A DNA stretch of 64,000 bases from positions 540,550 to 604,549 of the forward strand of contig QKWP01000051.1 of the NCBI GenBank assembly GCA_003550325.1. The letters run 5' to 3'. This document shows positions 19,184 through 27,872 of this stretch, one piece after another. Source of the stretch: Gigaspora rosea (lineage: Eukaryota; Glomeromycota; Glomeromycetes; Diversisporales; Gigasporaceae). Made by a program: the position numbers and the translations under genes. Numbering within the stretch: the first letter of the stretch is position 1; every line of letters starts with the position of its first letter. The notes under the pieces are model-generated. The model searched no databases. It saw only the letters and a list, made by a program, of their open reading frames with translations, and had not been told where the DNA came from.

Positions 19184-19842
19184 ACCCAACAAATAATTCA
19201 AGATTAGAAGCAATCCTCTTAACACTTGAAGGAGCCAAGAGCATAGCAAGAGAATTTTACCCTCACGTATTAGAATATGATAAACAAAGACCTAACAAGA
19301 TACCAGCACATATCTTAACACAAACACAAACCTTATTTCCAGAATTAACAGGAAGAGCACTTGTGAAAGAACAAGAAAAACAAAGAAATATTTACAATAA
19401 TTTCTTAGACAATACACAAGCACAAATCAAAGAAATAAAGAAAAGATTATTAGCAGAATCACCAGAATTTTGCAAAATATTTGAAGACAGTCCAGAAACA
19501 GGAGAAACAGAATTCTATTATGGAGACTATAACAATCAATTCACAATATTACCATTTAGATTCCACCATTTAATATTACATCATTTAGAAGCTATTGATA
19601 ATATATTATACTCTGAAGGAGCAAGAAATAAAATATACTTCGAAGAGGAAGAAAGCTACGAATCAGCATATTCAGAAATAAACAAACTCAGTCAAGAATT
19701 TATAGACAAAACAAGGAAAGTCAAGGAATTAATTAAAGAAAAAGAAAGACTTGAACAAGTTACTAATAGAATAATTAATAGAATTTTACTAAAAAACGAA
19801 CCAATTGAAAAACCAAAAAGAACAAGATCCAACTCACTTTAA
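19166..19842 (+). CDS. Element part: helical protein with C-terminal coiled coil (about 160-225 aa)
   Basis: An open frame without an obvious ATG near its beginning. It contains LTGRALVKEQEKQRNIYNNF and an acidic central part (FCKIFEDSPETGETEFYYGD). It ends in a heptad-like helix (FIDKTRKVKELIKEKERLEQ) and a basic tail. Its stop directly precedes the ATG of the next ORF. Start uncertain; no family recognised. Confidence 0.4.
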
Positions 19843-20310
19843 ATGAATATTAAAGAAGAAATAATAATAAAAGAATTAAAAGAAGAATACTTCAAAAGAA
19901 CAGGAAGGAAAATAGAAGAATACGGATATTGTACAATTGCATCAGAAATAAAAGAAATAGAACCAGAATATCTAGAACACGAAGAATTATACAAGAAGCT
20001 TGACTATTTACACTCTATAATAATTAACAATCTAGGACAACATCTTATTAAAAGAAAAGAAACTTACGACACAGTAGGAGAATTAAATATCTATAACTGC
20101 TACTAAGACAATCATACTTGGAACAAATTAACAATAGCTAGAAGTATCTTTAAACTACAAGAACAAGTTTATCAACCCTATTTAGGACACGAAATAGGAA
20201 TAGTTGCTGCAAACAGTTTATACGCAGATATAGTAGAAAATATCATCCTAAGTATTAAAGGAGACCAATTCCACCAAAGACTAGAAAACACTATTGAGAA
20301 AACATCTTAA
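19843..20310 (+). other. Element part: LTIYNC-family protein, member 4
   Basis: It starts MNIKEEIIIKELKEEYFKRT directly after the preceding stop, and carries GELNIYNCY near 20080-20106. The following sequence (TIARSIFKLQEQVYQPYLGH) matches member 5 (TIRRINLTIEYQEQIYSPYY). It is a tandem paralogue. The part is broken. Confidence 0.45.
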
Positions 20311-20484
20311 ATGCAACCTTTAGATTTAGATATTTCACATTACGACACATCAACATTAATAGCATTTATATTATTATTAGTCATAGTAATAATATTAACA
20401 CCCTTATTATTAGTCTATTGGATAAAAACGAACCCATACAAAAATACAAATGAGTTACAACTCTCAATCCGAATCAACCAATAA
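20311..20484 (+). CDS. Element part: short single-pass membrane protein (57 aa)
   Basis: The ATG directly follows the preceding TAA. A polar N-terminus (MQPLDLDISHYDTST) is followed by a long hydrophobic helix (about residues 16-37, LIAFILLLVIVIILTPLLLV) and a short basic/polar tail. It overlaps the next ORF by 35 bases. It resembles the small membrane proteins at the 5' end of the element in size and plan. Confidence 0.5.
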   Translation: MQPLDLDISHYDTSTLIAFILLLVIVIILTPLLLVYWIKTNPYKNTNELQLSIRINQ

Positions 20485-21058
20485 TTATAGACCACAATAC
20501 TTTAGCCACTTAGCAATAACAAGAAGAATAAAACTAAAACTAAAATATATTAGAACAGAGTATTTATTTGAACAATATTATTTATTTCTAGTAAAACCAG
20601 AAGATTTAGGAGAAACTAAATATATTAAAAAGAACAAAAGAAAAGAATCTATAGAAACTCTATATAAAAATTTAGAGAAACTAAAATCAGACCTAAAAGC
20701 AGAATTATTTGAACTAGCACTACGATACAAATCTAAAAATAACGAAACACTCAATATACATAATTGCTACGAAAACGAAGAATACTGGAAAATAGTAGAC
20801 ACAATCAGAAGAATTAACCTGACGATAGAATACCAAGAACAAATCTATAGCCCATATTATCAAGCACAACCGGAAAGAGAAAAACAGGAACACTTACAAA
20901 GCTCATATATAAAATTTCTTGAAGAATTATATGAAAAACAAGTAGGAATTTGGATAGCAAATCAATACACAATAGTAAAAACCCACGAAGAGCTTGAAAA
21001 ATACCATGAACAATATTGGAAACGAGAACCTATTCCAATACTGGAACAATCCTTATAA
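20450..21058 (+). CDS. Element part: LTIYNC-family protein, member 5 (202 aa)
   Basis: Starts MSYNSQSESTNNYRPQYFSH, with helices up to about residue 90, then ETLNIHNCYENEEYWKIVDT carrying the family motif as L-N-I-H-N-C. The C-terminal half is helical and acidic/basic. It is the longest member. It lies between a small membrane protein and the Nudix ORF and overlaps both. Function unknown. Confidence 0.55.
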   Translation: MSYNSQSESTNNYRPQYFSHLAITRRIKLKLKYIRTEYLFEQYYLFLVKPEDLGETKYIKKNKRKESIETLYKNLEKLKSDLKAELFELALRYKSKNNETLNIHNCYENEEYWKIVDTIRRINLTIEYQEQIYSPYYQAQPEREKQEHLQSSYIKFLEELYEKQVGIWIANQYTIVKTHEELEKYHEQYWKREPIPILEQSL

Positions 21059-21530
21059 TGAATATGAGATAATATCATACCTACCAGAACGAAAAATGAC
21101 TCAACTAATATTATTCACAGAAATAGAAAATGAAACATGCATATTATTAGCCCAAAGAATCAACCCGAACAAAGACTTTTATTTAAAACTAAATGGACCT
21201 GGAGGAAAAGCAATTCATGAGAAAAATGAAAATATAGATGTATGTGTAATAAGAGAATGCTTTGAAGAAGCAGAAATTGTCCTGAGAAATGAAAAACTTC
21301 TAAAAATACATGAAGAAACATGTTACTCAACTAAAGAATGGAAAGCAGAACCCTGCCTACAAAAAGAAGCAAAATACATAGTAACCTTAGCAATCTACCT
21401 ACACCCATTAGAAGAACCACCAAAACATACAGAACCACACACTTTAGGACCATGGAACCTTTATAAAATGAAAGATTTATTAAAACATCGAAATGAATTA
21501 GTACTGATACTTGAAAAAATATGGAATTAA
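20994..21530 (+). CDS. Element part: Nudix hydrolase-like protein (about 145-178 aa)
   Basis: A Nudix box is visible: GPGGKAIHEKNENIDVCVIR continuing into ECFEEAE, matching the G-x5-E ... R-E-x2-E-E core that binds the metal ions. The flanking strands (TQLILFTEIENETCILLAQR before the box, AKYIVTLAIYLH after it) fit the MutT fold. Nudix enzymes cleave nucleoside diphosphates linked to another group, for example oxidised nucleotides or RNA caps. The far ATG (20994) overlaps the previous ORF by 65 bases; an internal ATG at 21096 (MTQLILFTEI) is the likelier start. Its end overlaps the next ORF by 10 bases. Confidence 0.7.
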   Translation: MKNTMNNIGNENLFQYWNNPYNEYEIISYLPERKMTQLILFTEIENETCILLAQRINPNKDFYLKLNGPGGKAIHEKNENIDVCVIRECFEEAEIVLRNEKLLKIHEETCYSTKEWKAEPCLQKEAKYIVTLAIYLHPLEEPPKHTEPHTLGPWNLYKMKDLLKHRNELVLILEKIWN

Positions 21531-21844
21531 TAGATGGGAAAATAAAAGCTTACGAGCAAGACGTATTAGACTTACCTGTAAACGCACAAAAATTAGAAGA
21601 AATAAAAATAAAAATGGAAAAACAACCACAACGAACTCAAGAAACTTTCAACTTCCTAAATGACATAGAATTAGAAATACCAGAAGAAGAAATACCTGAA
21701 ATTGTGGATGAGCAATTTCCCGTACTAGCATTAAATTTTGGAAAGTTATCTTCCTACGAAATCCAGACCCTAATCAAATATAAGAAAAAGATCCAAGAAT
21801 CGATTAGACCCTCAGAAGAATTGAACACAAAATTCAAACAATAG
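21521..21844 (+). CDS. Element part: acidic protein of unknown function (107 aa)
   Basis: Starts MELIDGKIKAYEQDVLDL. The middle is acidic and proline-bearing (DIELEIPEEEIPEIVDEQ), and the end is helical. It overlaps the Nudix ORF by 10 bases. No family recognised. Confidence 0.45.
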   Translation: MELIDGKIKAYEQDVLDLPVNAQKLEEIKIKMEKQPQRTQETFNFLNDIELEIPEEEIPEIVDEQFPVLALNFGKLSSYEIQTLIKYKKKIQESIRPSEELNTKFKQ

Positions 21845-22139
21845 AGAAATCATATAAACGATTCAAATACTTATCTATATTTGATAAAATTGAAAGAAAG
21901 ATAATAGCCCAGAAATTCGGAGAAAATCCAACAATAGCGGAATTATCTAAAGAAAATACAATATTACATAAATTCCGGAACACAATATTTGAATTTGAAA
22001 TTCACAAAAGTTCCACAAATAAACTAACGTACCTCAAACTCCGTCTATCTAAAGATCAAACACAGATCAACGGTACAACTAATGGAAAACAAACATGGGA
22101 ATTCTTTCATAAGAATCATTCGAAATTACCCCTAATTTA
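21843..22139 (+). other. Element part: last open frame before the polypurine tract
   Basis: A basic frame (YKRFKYLSIFDKIERKIIAQ ... TNGKQTWEFFHKNHSKLPLI) overlaps the end of the preceding ORF. The segment KIIAQKFGENPTIAELSKEN resembles a helix-turn-helix by spacing, but this is weak. No start codon of its own is obvious. Confidence 0.3.
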
Positions 22140-22296
22140 GAAATCCCGGCAACACAGAATCCGACCACACTGTGCAATATTATAGCCCGGTGACTAATCA
22201 GACAGAGGCCATATGCCTGCTGTAGATCTCCGCCGAATGATACTCTGGCCTCAGAGATTGACAGAAATCATAAGGTGTCTAGGACATTCAGGATAG

Positions 22297-22319
22297 CGGA
22301 GGGGGGTTAAAAAAAAAAA
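22297..22319 (+). other. Polypurine tract-like sequence at the element's 3' end
   Basis: GCGGAGGGGGGTTAAAAAAA lies just after the last ORF and a short GC-richer non-coding stretch (22140-22290). Such purine runs prime plus-strand DNA synthesis just inside the 3' LTR of retroelements. No LTR start with a matching 5' copy could be recognised directly downstream, so its role is inferred. Confidence 0.4.
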
Positions 22320-22702
22320 CATCTTGACCAACGTTTTCGGTTGCTTGATGCATATTGCAAATTAGGTTATAAAAACTTTTGACTAAACATTGCTTCCATA
22401 AATTTTCAGTCTGCTTAATTAACATAAAGCTCTTTAATAATGCTAAATAAAAGCTTTTAACGATAATTCAATATTTAAGCTTTGAGCTACATAAAAGGTT
22501 GGATTCTATAATAAATTTAAACATTTCATAACGTAAGTTTCCAATATTCGATCAAAAGACTGATTTAGAAATGTATTGTTGTGATTTGCTTCTGATTCAT
22601 AACAATATGAAGCATGTTAGCATTATTGGATTTGTTATCACAGTATAATAGGTTTAATAACAATTTCATTAACCAATTGACACCAGCTAACGGCGAATCG
22701 GT
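22320..22702. other. AT-rich stretch without a gene, right of the element
   Basis: No coding frame. Its last 34 bases (from about 22669) match the sequence near 1015 upstream of the left direct repeat. It could be the U3-like part of a 3' terminal repeat or flanking host DNA. Confidence 0.35.
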
Positions 22703-22895
22703 GTGTAGTTTCAAGAACAGTGAACCCAGCGATATCTTCATGACCATCACTTCTCATTATTAATAATTCGGCCTAAGTTAGGTTAGGTGATAATATAGTT
22801 TAGGCTAATTTTGTTAGTGCTAGTAAAGAAATGACGTAATTGCATGGTTTAACGTGATATGGTGAACACTGGGTTCACTGTTTTTGAAGTGTCCC
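22703..22895. mobile_element. MITE with Merlin/foldback-type ends (~190 bp)
   Basis: The ends are inverted: TAGTTTCAAGAACAGTGAAC on the left, and GTTCACTGTTTTTGAAGTGT on the right. The same end sequence (x-A-C-T-T-x-A-A-G-A-A-x-A-G-T-G-A-A-C-C-C-A-G) recurs at 49345 and at both ends of the foldback element 55184-56602. It separates the two matching parts of the right direct repeat. Confidence 0.65.
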
Positions 22896-22896
22896 C

Positions 22897-23375
22897 AATA
22901 CGTGATACCCTTTGATATCACTGATGCATGTTATACAATTGACACTATATTTACCGGAGATACAACGAATACAAGAGATGCAACGTACCAGTAAACCTAT
23001 TTTGGGTAAAAGATCACATAACAATTGAATCGATGCCGCATCCACAAGTGCTTACGAGGTACATTTCTGCGGTTCACACAATCGATAACACGGGTCGATT
23101 AAGAATCGATAGATCGCACATATACCACTATAACTCATACAGGACAGGGGGTCCCAAAATTCCGGGACGGGATCCATCGGAGTGCATCGGAATCATGTTC
23201 GGGTGGATCGGAATTGCCCAAGATCATAAAAAATTTACTAATGAAATCATATCTATTCATTAAGTAAAAAATGCCCAGCTGATAATTTTGCTATATAACT
23301 TGGACTAAAGGCGACATATCTCCGACGCATCCGACCCGGAAATTTGGGATAGCCTTGTAAAAATCATACCAATAT
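22897..23375. repeat. Right copy of ~470 bp direct repeat
   Basis: Same orientation as 1474-1938 and about 94% identical by eye. It contains the short frame AVHTIDNTGRLRIDRSHIYH. If it is a terminal repeat of the giant element, the divergence implies a moderately old insertion. Confidence 0.7.
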
Positions 23376-23690
23376 GTAAATTTTATTTTATTTACACTAC
23401 TTTGGAACCCACGCGGAATCCAAATTTCACCTATTTTCTGGATTTGAGTTCATCTACTCTACTCCGGAAAAAATAAATTTATTTGATTAATTGACCAAAC
23501 TTATAAATGTCTTCCTATGAAAAATAAGATTGTCTCGACTAGTGATGCGACATAACGTTTTATCATCACAATGTCCCGAGTTTGTCACATTATTAACCCA
23601 ATATTAATGTATATTGTAGCTAGACTGATAAAATTTAAATTATCACCATTTCAAACTATTATTAAATAGAAAGTCAAAATAAGTAATTTA
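23376..23690. other. Gene-free AT-rich stretch
   Basis: No coding frame or clear repeat seen. Confidence 0.4.
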
Positions 23691-23928
23691 AGGCCACGCA
23701 AAGTTAATTTTTCGGTTTGCATAACCTGCCGACCCAATTTTTCCAAAAAAATTTTTTTTTTTAAATTCCTATTGTGCCAATTATTCCATTTTTGCCATTT
23801 AATTTTTTTCTCCGGTGTCATCTGATGATGACCTTATTTTGCCGGAATTACCCGATAGGTCCGATAAAAAAAATCAAAATTTTCTGATTCCATGTTATGC
23901 AAACCGAAGAATTAACTTTGCGTGACCT
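23691..23928. mobile_element. MITE, AGGCC-end family, copy 1
   Basis: The left end AGGCCACGCAAAGTTAAT followed by TTTTCGGTTTGCATAAC is repeated inverted at the right end. TTAA/TTAG at the outer edges suggests a short TTA(A) target site. Related ends occur at 23952, 48973, 52600-52683, 54881 and 59226. Confidence 0.75.
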
Positions 23929-23951
23929 TAGATGTGAACATGAATTAATTT

Positions 23952-24056
23952 AGGCCACGCAAAGTTAATTTTTTTTTTAAAAAAAAAAACCGACCCGCCG
24001 ACCGGAATTTTGAAACACCAGGTTATGCAAAACGAAAAATTAACTTTGTGTGGCCT
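23952..24056. mobile_element. MITE, AGGCC-end family, copy 2 (105 bp)
   Basis: AGGCCACGCAAAGTTAAT at the left is repeated inverted at the right (TTAACTTTGTGTGGCCT). It lies 23 bases from copy 1. It is a shorter internal-deletion form of the same family. Confidence 0.7.
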
Positions 24057-24828
24057 AACAATTCTTGCTTATATCAATTTGTCAAAAAATATTGCAATTG
24101 CTTTATCGATTTTTAGTTTCTTTCTCAGTTAATAAAAAATCTAACTACGGTAGTTGGCCTCGAACAGTAATATGGAATACTTATCGTTGGTAAAAAAAAA
24201 AACAGAAAATACAATTTCATTCAATAAAAATATTTTCTCAAGCATTGGCAAAGAGAAATACCAAATATGATGGAATTAAATTCGGTTGATCTAGTTATTG
24301 GCATATTAGACAATTCAATTTAAGTTTTATTATTACGGTTTGCAGAATTTTGCTGATCAAAAAAATATATATATCGGTTGTTAAACGATTTCTGATTTTT
24401 TTTTAAACTACGCCAATATGGTACTCTCTTAAACTTCTCGAAACCTAGTTTCGCAAATAAATTTTTTAAGCAAAACGGTTTATGTACATCACTTCAATTA
24501 AATGCAACTTCTCAATTAATTACAAATCCTATTGAGGAAACTGTCTGAGAACTTCTTGAACATTATAAATTTCTCTCTTAAATAAGAGATACGTACTTAC
24601 TTGATTATATTTGAATGAGTCATGGAATCAGGAGCAATATATTTGCAAAATTAAAATATTAATTAAAAAACAAATAAATATAACTTTTTTGACATATATG
24701 AATGAGTAAATATTTATAAATAAGTACATCATCAAATCAAAATAATTTAAAAAACTGCATCTCAGATTATATTACGTTCCTGGTCTTTGGCGTGACTGTA
24801 TCGCTCAGTTTAATATAGTTTTAGCCTT
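24057..24828. other. Gene-free AT-rich stretch downstream of the FAD-oxidase pseudogene
   Basis: No coding frame, RNA gene or clear repeat recognised. Confidence 0.4.
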
Positions 24829-26388
24829 TTATGAAGAAGAAGAAGCAGGTATACTTTGGCTCCAACGAAATACTTCATAAGGGTCATATTTTAATTTAAT
24901 TTTCACCAACTCATCAAAATTTTCACCATAATATCTTTCTTGCCAATAATCTAATTCTTTATCAATTATATTTTGAAAACTTTCATAGCTATATATTCTC
25001 GAAATTCTTTAGCAAAATTTTCTAAAAGGTATAAGCATTTTTCTCCGCCAGTTAGCGGTAAAGATACATCAGTTAATATATCATACATAGAATCCCTGTG
25101 AACAAATGCTGTTTTACTTCGGGGAATCTCATTAACTTTTCCACCAGCATATAATGTTGTCTCTATATAAAATCCGCATCCTTCTTCTTTTTTTATAGTT
25201 TCCATAAAGTTGAATAAAGACTCAACCCCTTTGTCACTTCGCCCTGGATTGTTAACATAAAAAGATTTTATTTTAATAGATTTTGAAACAGTTCTAGGAT
25301 GTTTGGCCCCTTCTTCTGTATTCATAGGGTAGCGTGCATTTTTATATATCGCACTAAACCAATCTCCCTCACTGTATTTAGCTTAATTAGGTTTGGATTT
25401 TTCAATAAAGTTCTTTAAAATTTCCTCTAATTCGTTTTGAGGACCGAGATAAATACCGCCATGTTTCCAGGATGCAAAAAACCAATTATCATTGTCAAAT
25501 CTTTATCAAAGCCCTGTCCAAGTTCATTTAATGTCTGGTATATTAATTTTATCGATTTAAGATTAAAATAATATGTAAAATCAATAAAAGTTACAGTCTT
25601 TGGTATTTCGTAGATCTGTAGGGTTAAGCTAGTTACTATGCCATAACCAGCATTTCCCGCACCTCTAAGAGCCCAAAGAAGGTCTTCATATTTAGTAGCA
25701 TTAGCATTTTCAACTATTGTCCCATCTGCTAAAACAATTTCTGCATCAACGAGATTATCAGATGACATTCCAAATTGTCGTATGAGAAGTCCTTCACCCT
25801 ATTGAAAAAGATGTAAATTCTTTAATTTTGAAGTATTCTCATGCTTGTAAAGTAAACTCACTAACTTTTTAAAATAATACATACACCTCCTAATATAACA
25901 CCACCAGCACCAACGCTAGGACAACTTCCGGATGGAAATGCAAATCCAGCCTTATTTAATTCGTAATATACTATTCCTAGTCTACATCCCGGTCCGATCA
26001 CTGCAGTTTTGTCGGCTTTATTGATGATAATTTTACTGAATTTTATTAGATCAACAACTAGTGTACAATTTTTATCGCCAATGCTATAACTTTCAAAAGA
26101 ATGGCCACCTTATCTTGCAATAACGGGAAAGTTATATTTTGCTCCACATTTAATAGCTTTACTAACATCATCTTCATTAATTGGATGGACAAAAGCTACT
26201 GGATAACGAATTACTCGTAAATTATATTCTCTACCAAGATCAACATCATATGCAATATCTTCAAGGTCACGCCGAAAATGAGTAGTCCCTTCAAATTTAG
26301 CATCTTTGAGACAATTTCGAAGAGAATTTACTCCGGGACATACTTCATCCTGGAGTGCATAAATAGTTGCAATAAAAAAAAAATGCAA
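24829..26388 (-). pseudogene. Berberine-bridge-type FAD-linked oxidase, decayed
   Basis: The family oxidises sugars, alkaloids or phenolics with a bicovalently bound FAD and is usually secreted. From the start: a hydrophobic N-terminus (MHFFFIATIYAL); the FAD-binding PCMH part with FPVIAR then GGHSFESYS (the His is the usual flavin attachment site); PSVGAGGVILGG; after an intron, GLLIRQFGMSSDNLVDAEIV and LLWALRGAGNAGYGIVT; the substrate-domain part; and the C-terminal BBE motif ENFDELVKIKLKYDPYE followed by the natural stop at 24829-24831. An 86-base intron (25884-25799, GTATGT..AG) joins GG to GE in phase. Damage: an in-frame TAA at 26110-26112 where Ser is expected (R-S-G-G-H), a frame change near 25430 (..ISVLK then ..NELEEILKNFIEK in another frame), and a further stop near 25382. 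About 500 codons, the usual family length, so it decayed in place. Its first ~150 bases and upstream region are duplicated at 63127-64000. Confidence 0.85.
25799..25884 (-). other. Spliceosomal intron of the FAD-oxidase pseudogene (86 nt)
   Basis: Donor GTATGT follows the codons for ILGG and acceptor ATAG precedes GGTGAAGGACTTCTC. Joining restores the family sequence G-G-V-I-L-G-G|G-E-G-L-L in phase 0. Confidence 0.7.
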
Positions 26389-27170
26389 TGTAAATATACG
26401 AAATCATTGTGCAATAAATCTTTAATTTTTTTTAAAAAAAATAATATTTTTTATGATTATGAATGCAACTTTGTAAAAAATGTTGTGCATTGATGGGTTT
26501 AGAAAGCCTTTATTGTTTAAATACCGATTTATTTTTGAACGTAAGAAGCTGAGTAAAACAAAGTCCTTGACATTACATTAATCTTTGAGGTCTTTATTTC
26601 TTCATATGGCTTAGGTGAATTAAATTTTTATATATAGTTTTCACTTGCTATTTATATGGCTTGGAGTGAAAATTAGAATTTTACATATAGTTATTCACTT
26701 ATTATTTATATGGCTTAGTGTGAAAATTAAAAAATTTTATATAGTAGTTATTCACTTGCTATTTATATGGCTTAGGGTGAAAATTAAAAAATTTTATATG
26801 CAGTTATTCACTTGCTATTTATATGGCTTAGTGTGAATATTAAAAAATTTTATATGTAGTTATTTACTTGCTATTTCTGTATATATATGACTTAGTGTGA
26901 AAATTAAAAAATTTTATATGTAGTTATTTACTTGCATAGCTTTTTCTTTGTTCAGGTATTTTAACTATTAATCTTGTCATGGCTGAAGCTGAATATTAAT
27001 AAATAACTTATGAGTGATGCCAAAGAAAAACTTGCAAACCGGTTTTAAATATTTATTTTAATAAAAATTTCTTTAAAACCAATATATTAATATTTAAGAT
27101 TTTGTTATCATTTGAATCGGAAGATTAGAATGATATTAAAATCTTAAATATTCAATTACCTAGCCTTTAA
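26389..27170. repeat. Upstream region of the FAD oxidase, source of a segmental duplication
   Basis: Together with the gene's first exon (from about 26236), this sequence is repeated in the same orientation at 63127-64000. It would hold the promoter of the minus-strand gene. It includes the minisatellite at 26640-26940. Confidence 0.8.
26640..26940. repeat. Minisatellite, ~50-60 bp unit, about six copies
   Basis: The unit reads TTCACTTGCTATTTATATGG, then CTTAGTGTGAAAATTAAAAA, then TTTTATATGTAGTTA, repeated head to tail with small changes. The same array follows the duplicated segment at about 63510-63820. Confidence 0.85.
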
Positions 27171-27172
27171 AG

Positions 27173-27319
27173 CAGGGTTGGCAATGGATATACTCCATTG
27201 AAAAAATTGCAAACCAATGGAGCCAATGGAATCAATGGAGCCAATGGAGCCAATGGAATCAATGGAGCCAATGGAGCCAATGGAATTAGATATTAGTTAT
27301 TATAAATGTGCCAACCCTG
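27173..27319. mobile_element. hAT-type MITE with internal TGGAGCCAA array (147 bp)
   Basis: The ends are CAGGGTTGGCA and TGCCAACCCTG, flanked by CCTTTAAAG on both sides (8-9 bp duplication). The inside is a 9-base tandem repeat (CAATGGAGC / CAATGGAAT), about nine units. Confidence 0.8.
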
Positions 27320-27872
27320 CCTTTAAAGGTATTTTTATTAAAAGCAAGGATTTTAAAAAATGGCTTACAGGTTTTCCCTTAGCAACACTCATATAATAAT
27401 AGTTGTGATACGCAAAATTTTGACCTCATTTAACCTATAGCATGTACTAAAATATATATAACTAACTAGACCGAAATGATAACAACAACACTACTTGTTA
27501 AATAATAATACAACCCTTTCTTTTTTCTTGGATGGCATTTATTGTTCTATTCTGTTTTGTAAACATGTATCCGTTTGAGATAAATGTTTAAGATTTATTT
27601 GTAGGTTGTTTCATCAATGATATTAATAAAACAAGTTCGAAAGAATTTTATCATGATAAAATATGGAAATTTGTTATGGATAGTTTAAATTGAAAATTAA
27701 TAAAAAAATGGTTCCCTATAAATATTCCATGTAAAGTGATAGTTATTATAATAATGTAAAGCATGTTTCTTATCTGGTGTATAAAGTTTTTGTGCTATCT
27801 GCTATGTATAAACAAAAATAAAATTTATAAATTTTCTTAATATACAAATAGATTAAGCCACATGTATAACAA
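27320..27872. other. Gene-free AT-rich stretch
   Basis: No coding frame or clear repeat recognised. Confidence 0.4.

Larger units (their letters stand above)
1939..22319 (+). mobile_element. ~20 kb virus-like retroelement fossil with a Merlin-type DDE integrase part
   Basis: A single-strand run of about 30 reading frames carries gag-like CCHC parts, a retropepsin-like part, an endonuclease IV-like part, Ty3-type reverse transcriptase (YMDD), RNase H, an IS1595/Merlin DDE transposase in integrase position, a zinc-cluster part, a family of small tandem proteins and a Nudix hydrolase. The coding strand is strongly A-rich. The right end is marked by a polypurine tract at 22297-22319. The left end is not fixed and lies between the direct repeat (1938) and the first membrane-protein part (about 2850). 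The element is broken, with of the order of ten or more breaks concentrated in the gag-pol core, while the 3' accessory ORFs are mostly whole, which suggests modest age. It is far longer than ordinary Ty3 elements (5-10 kb). Confidence 0.8.

Noticed and set aside
26640-26940. Regular repeats that might be taken for a CRISPR array
   Set aside because: Units are contiguous without spacers, vary in length, and the genome is eukaryotic.
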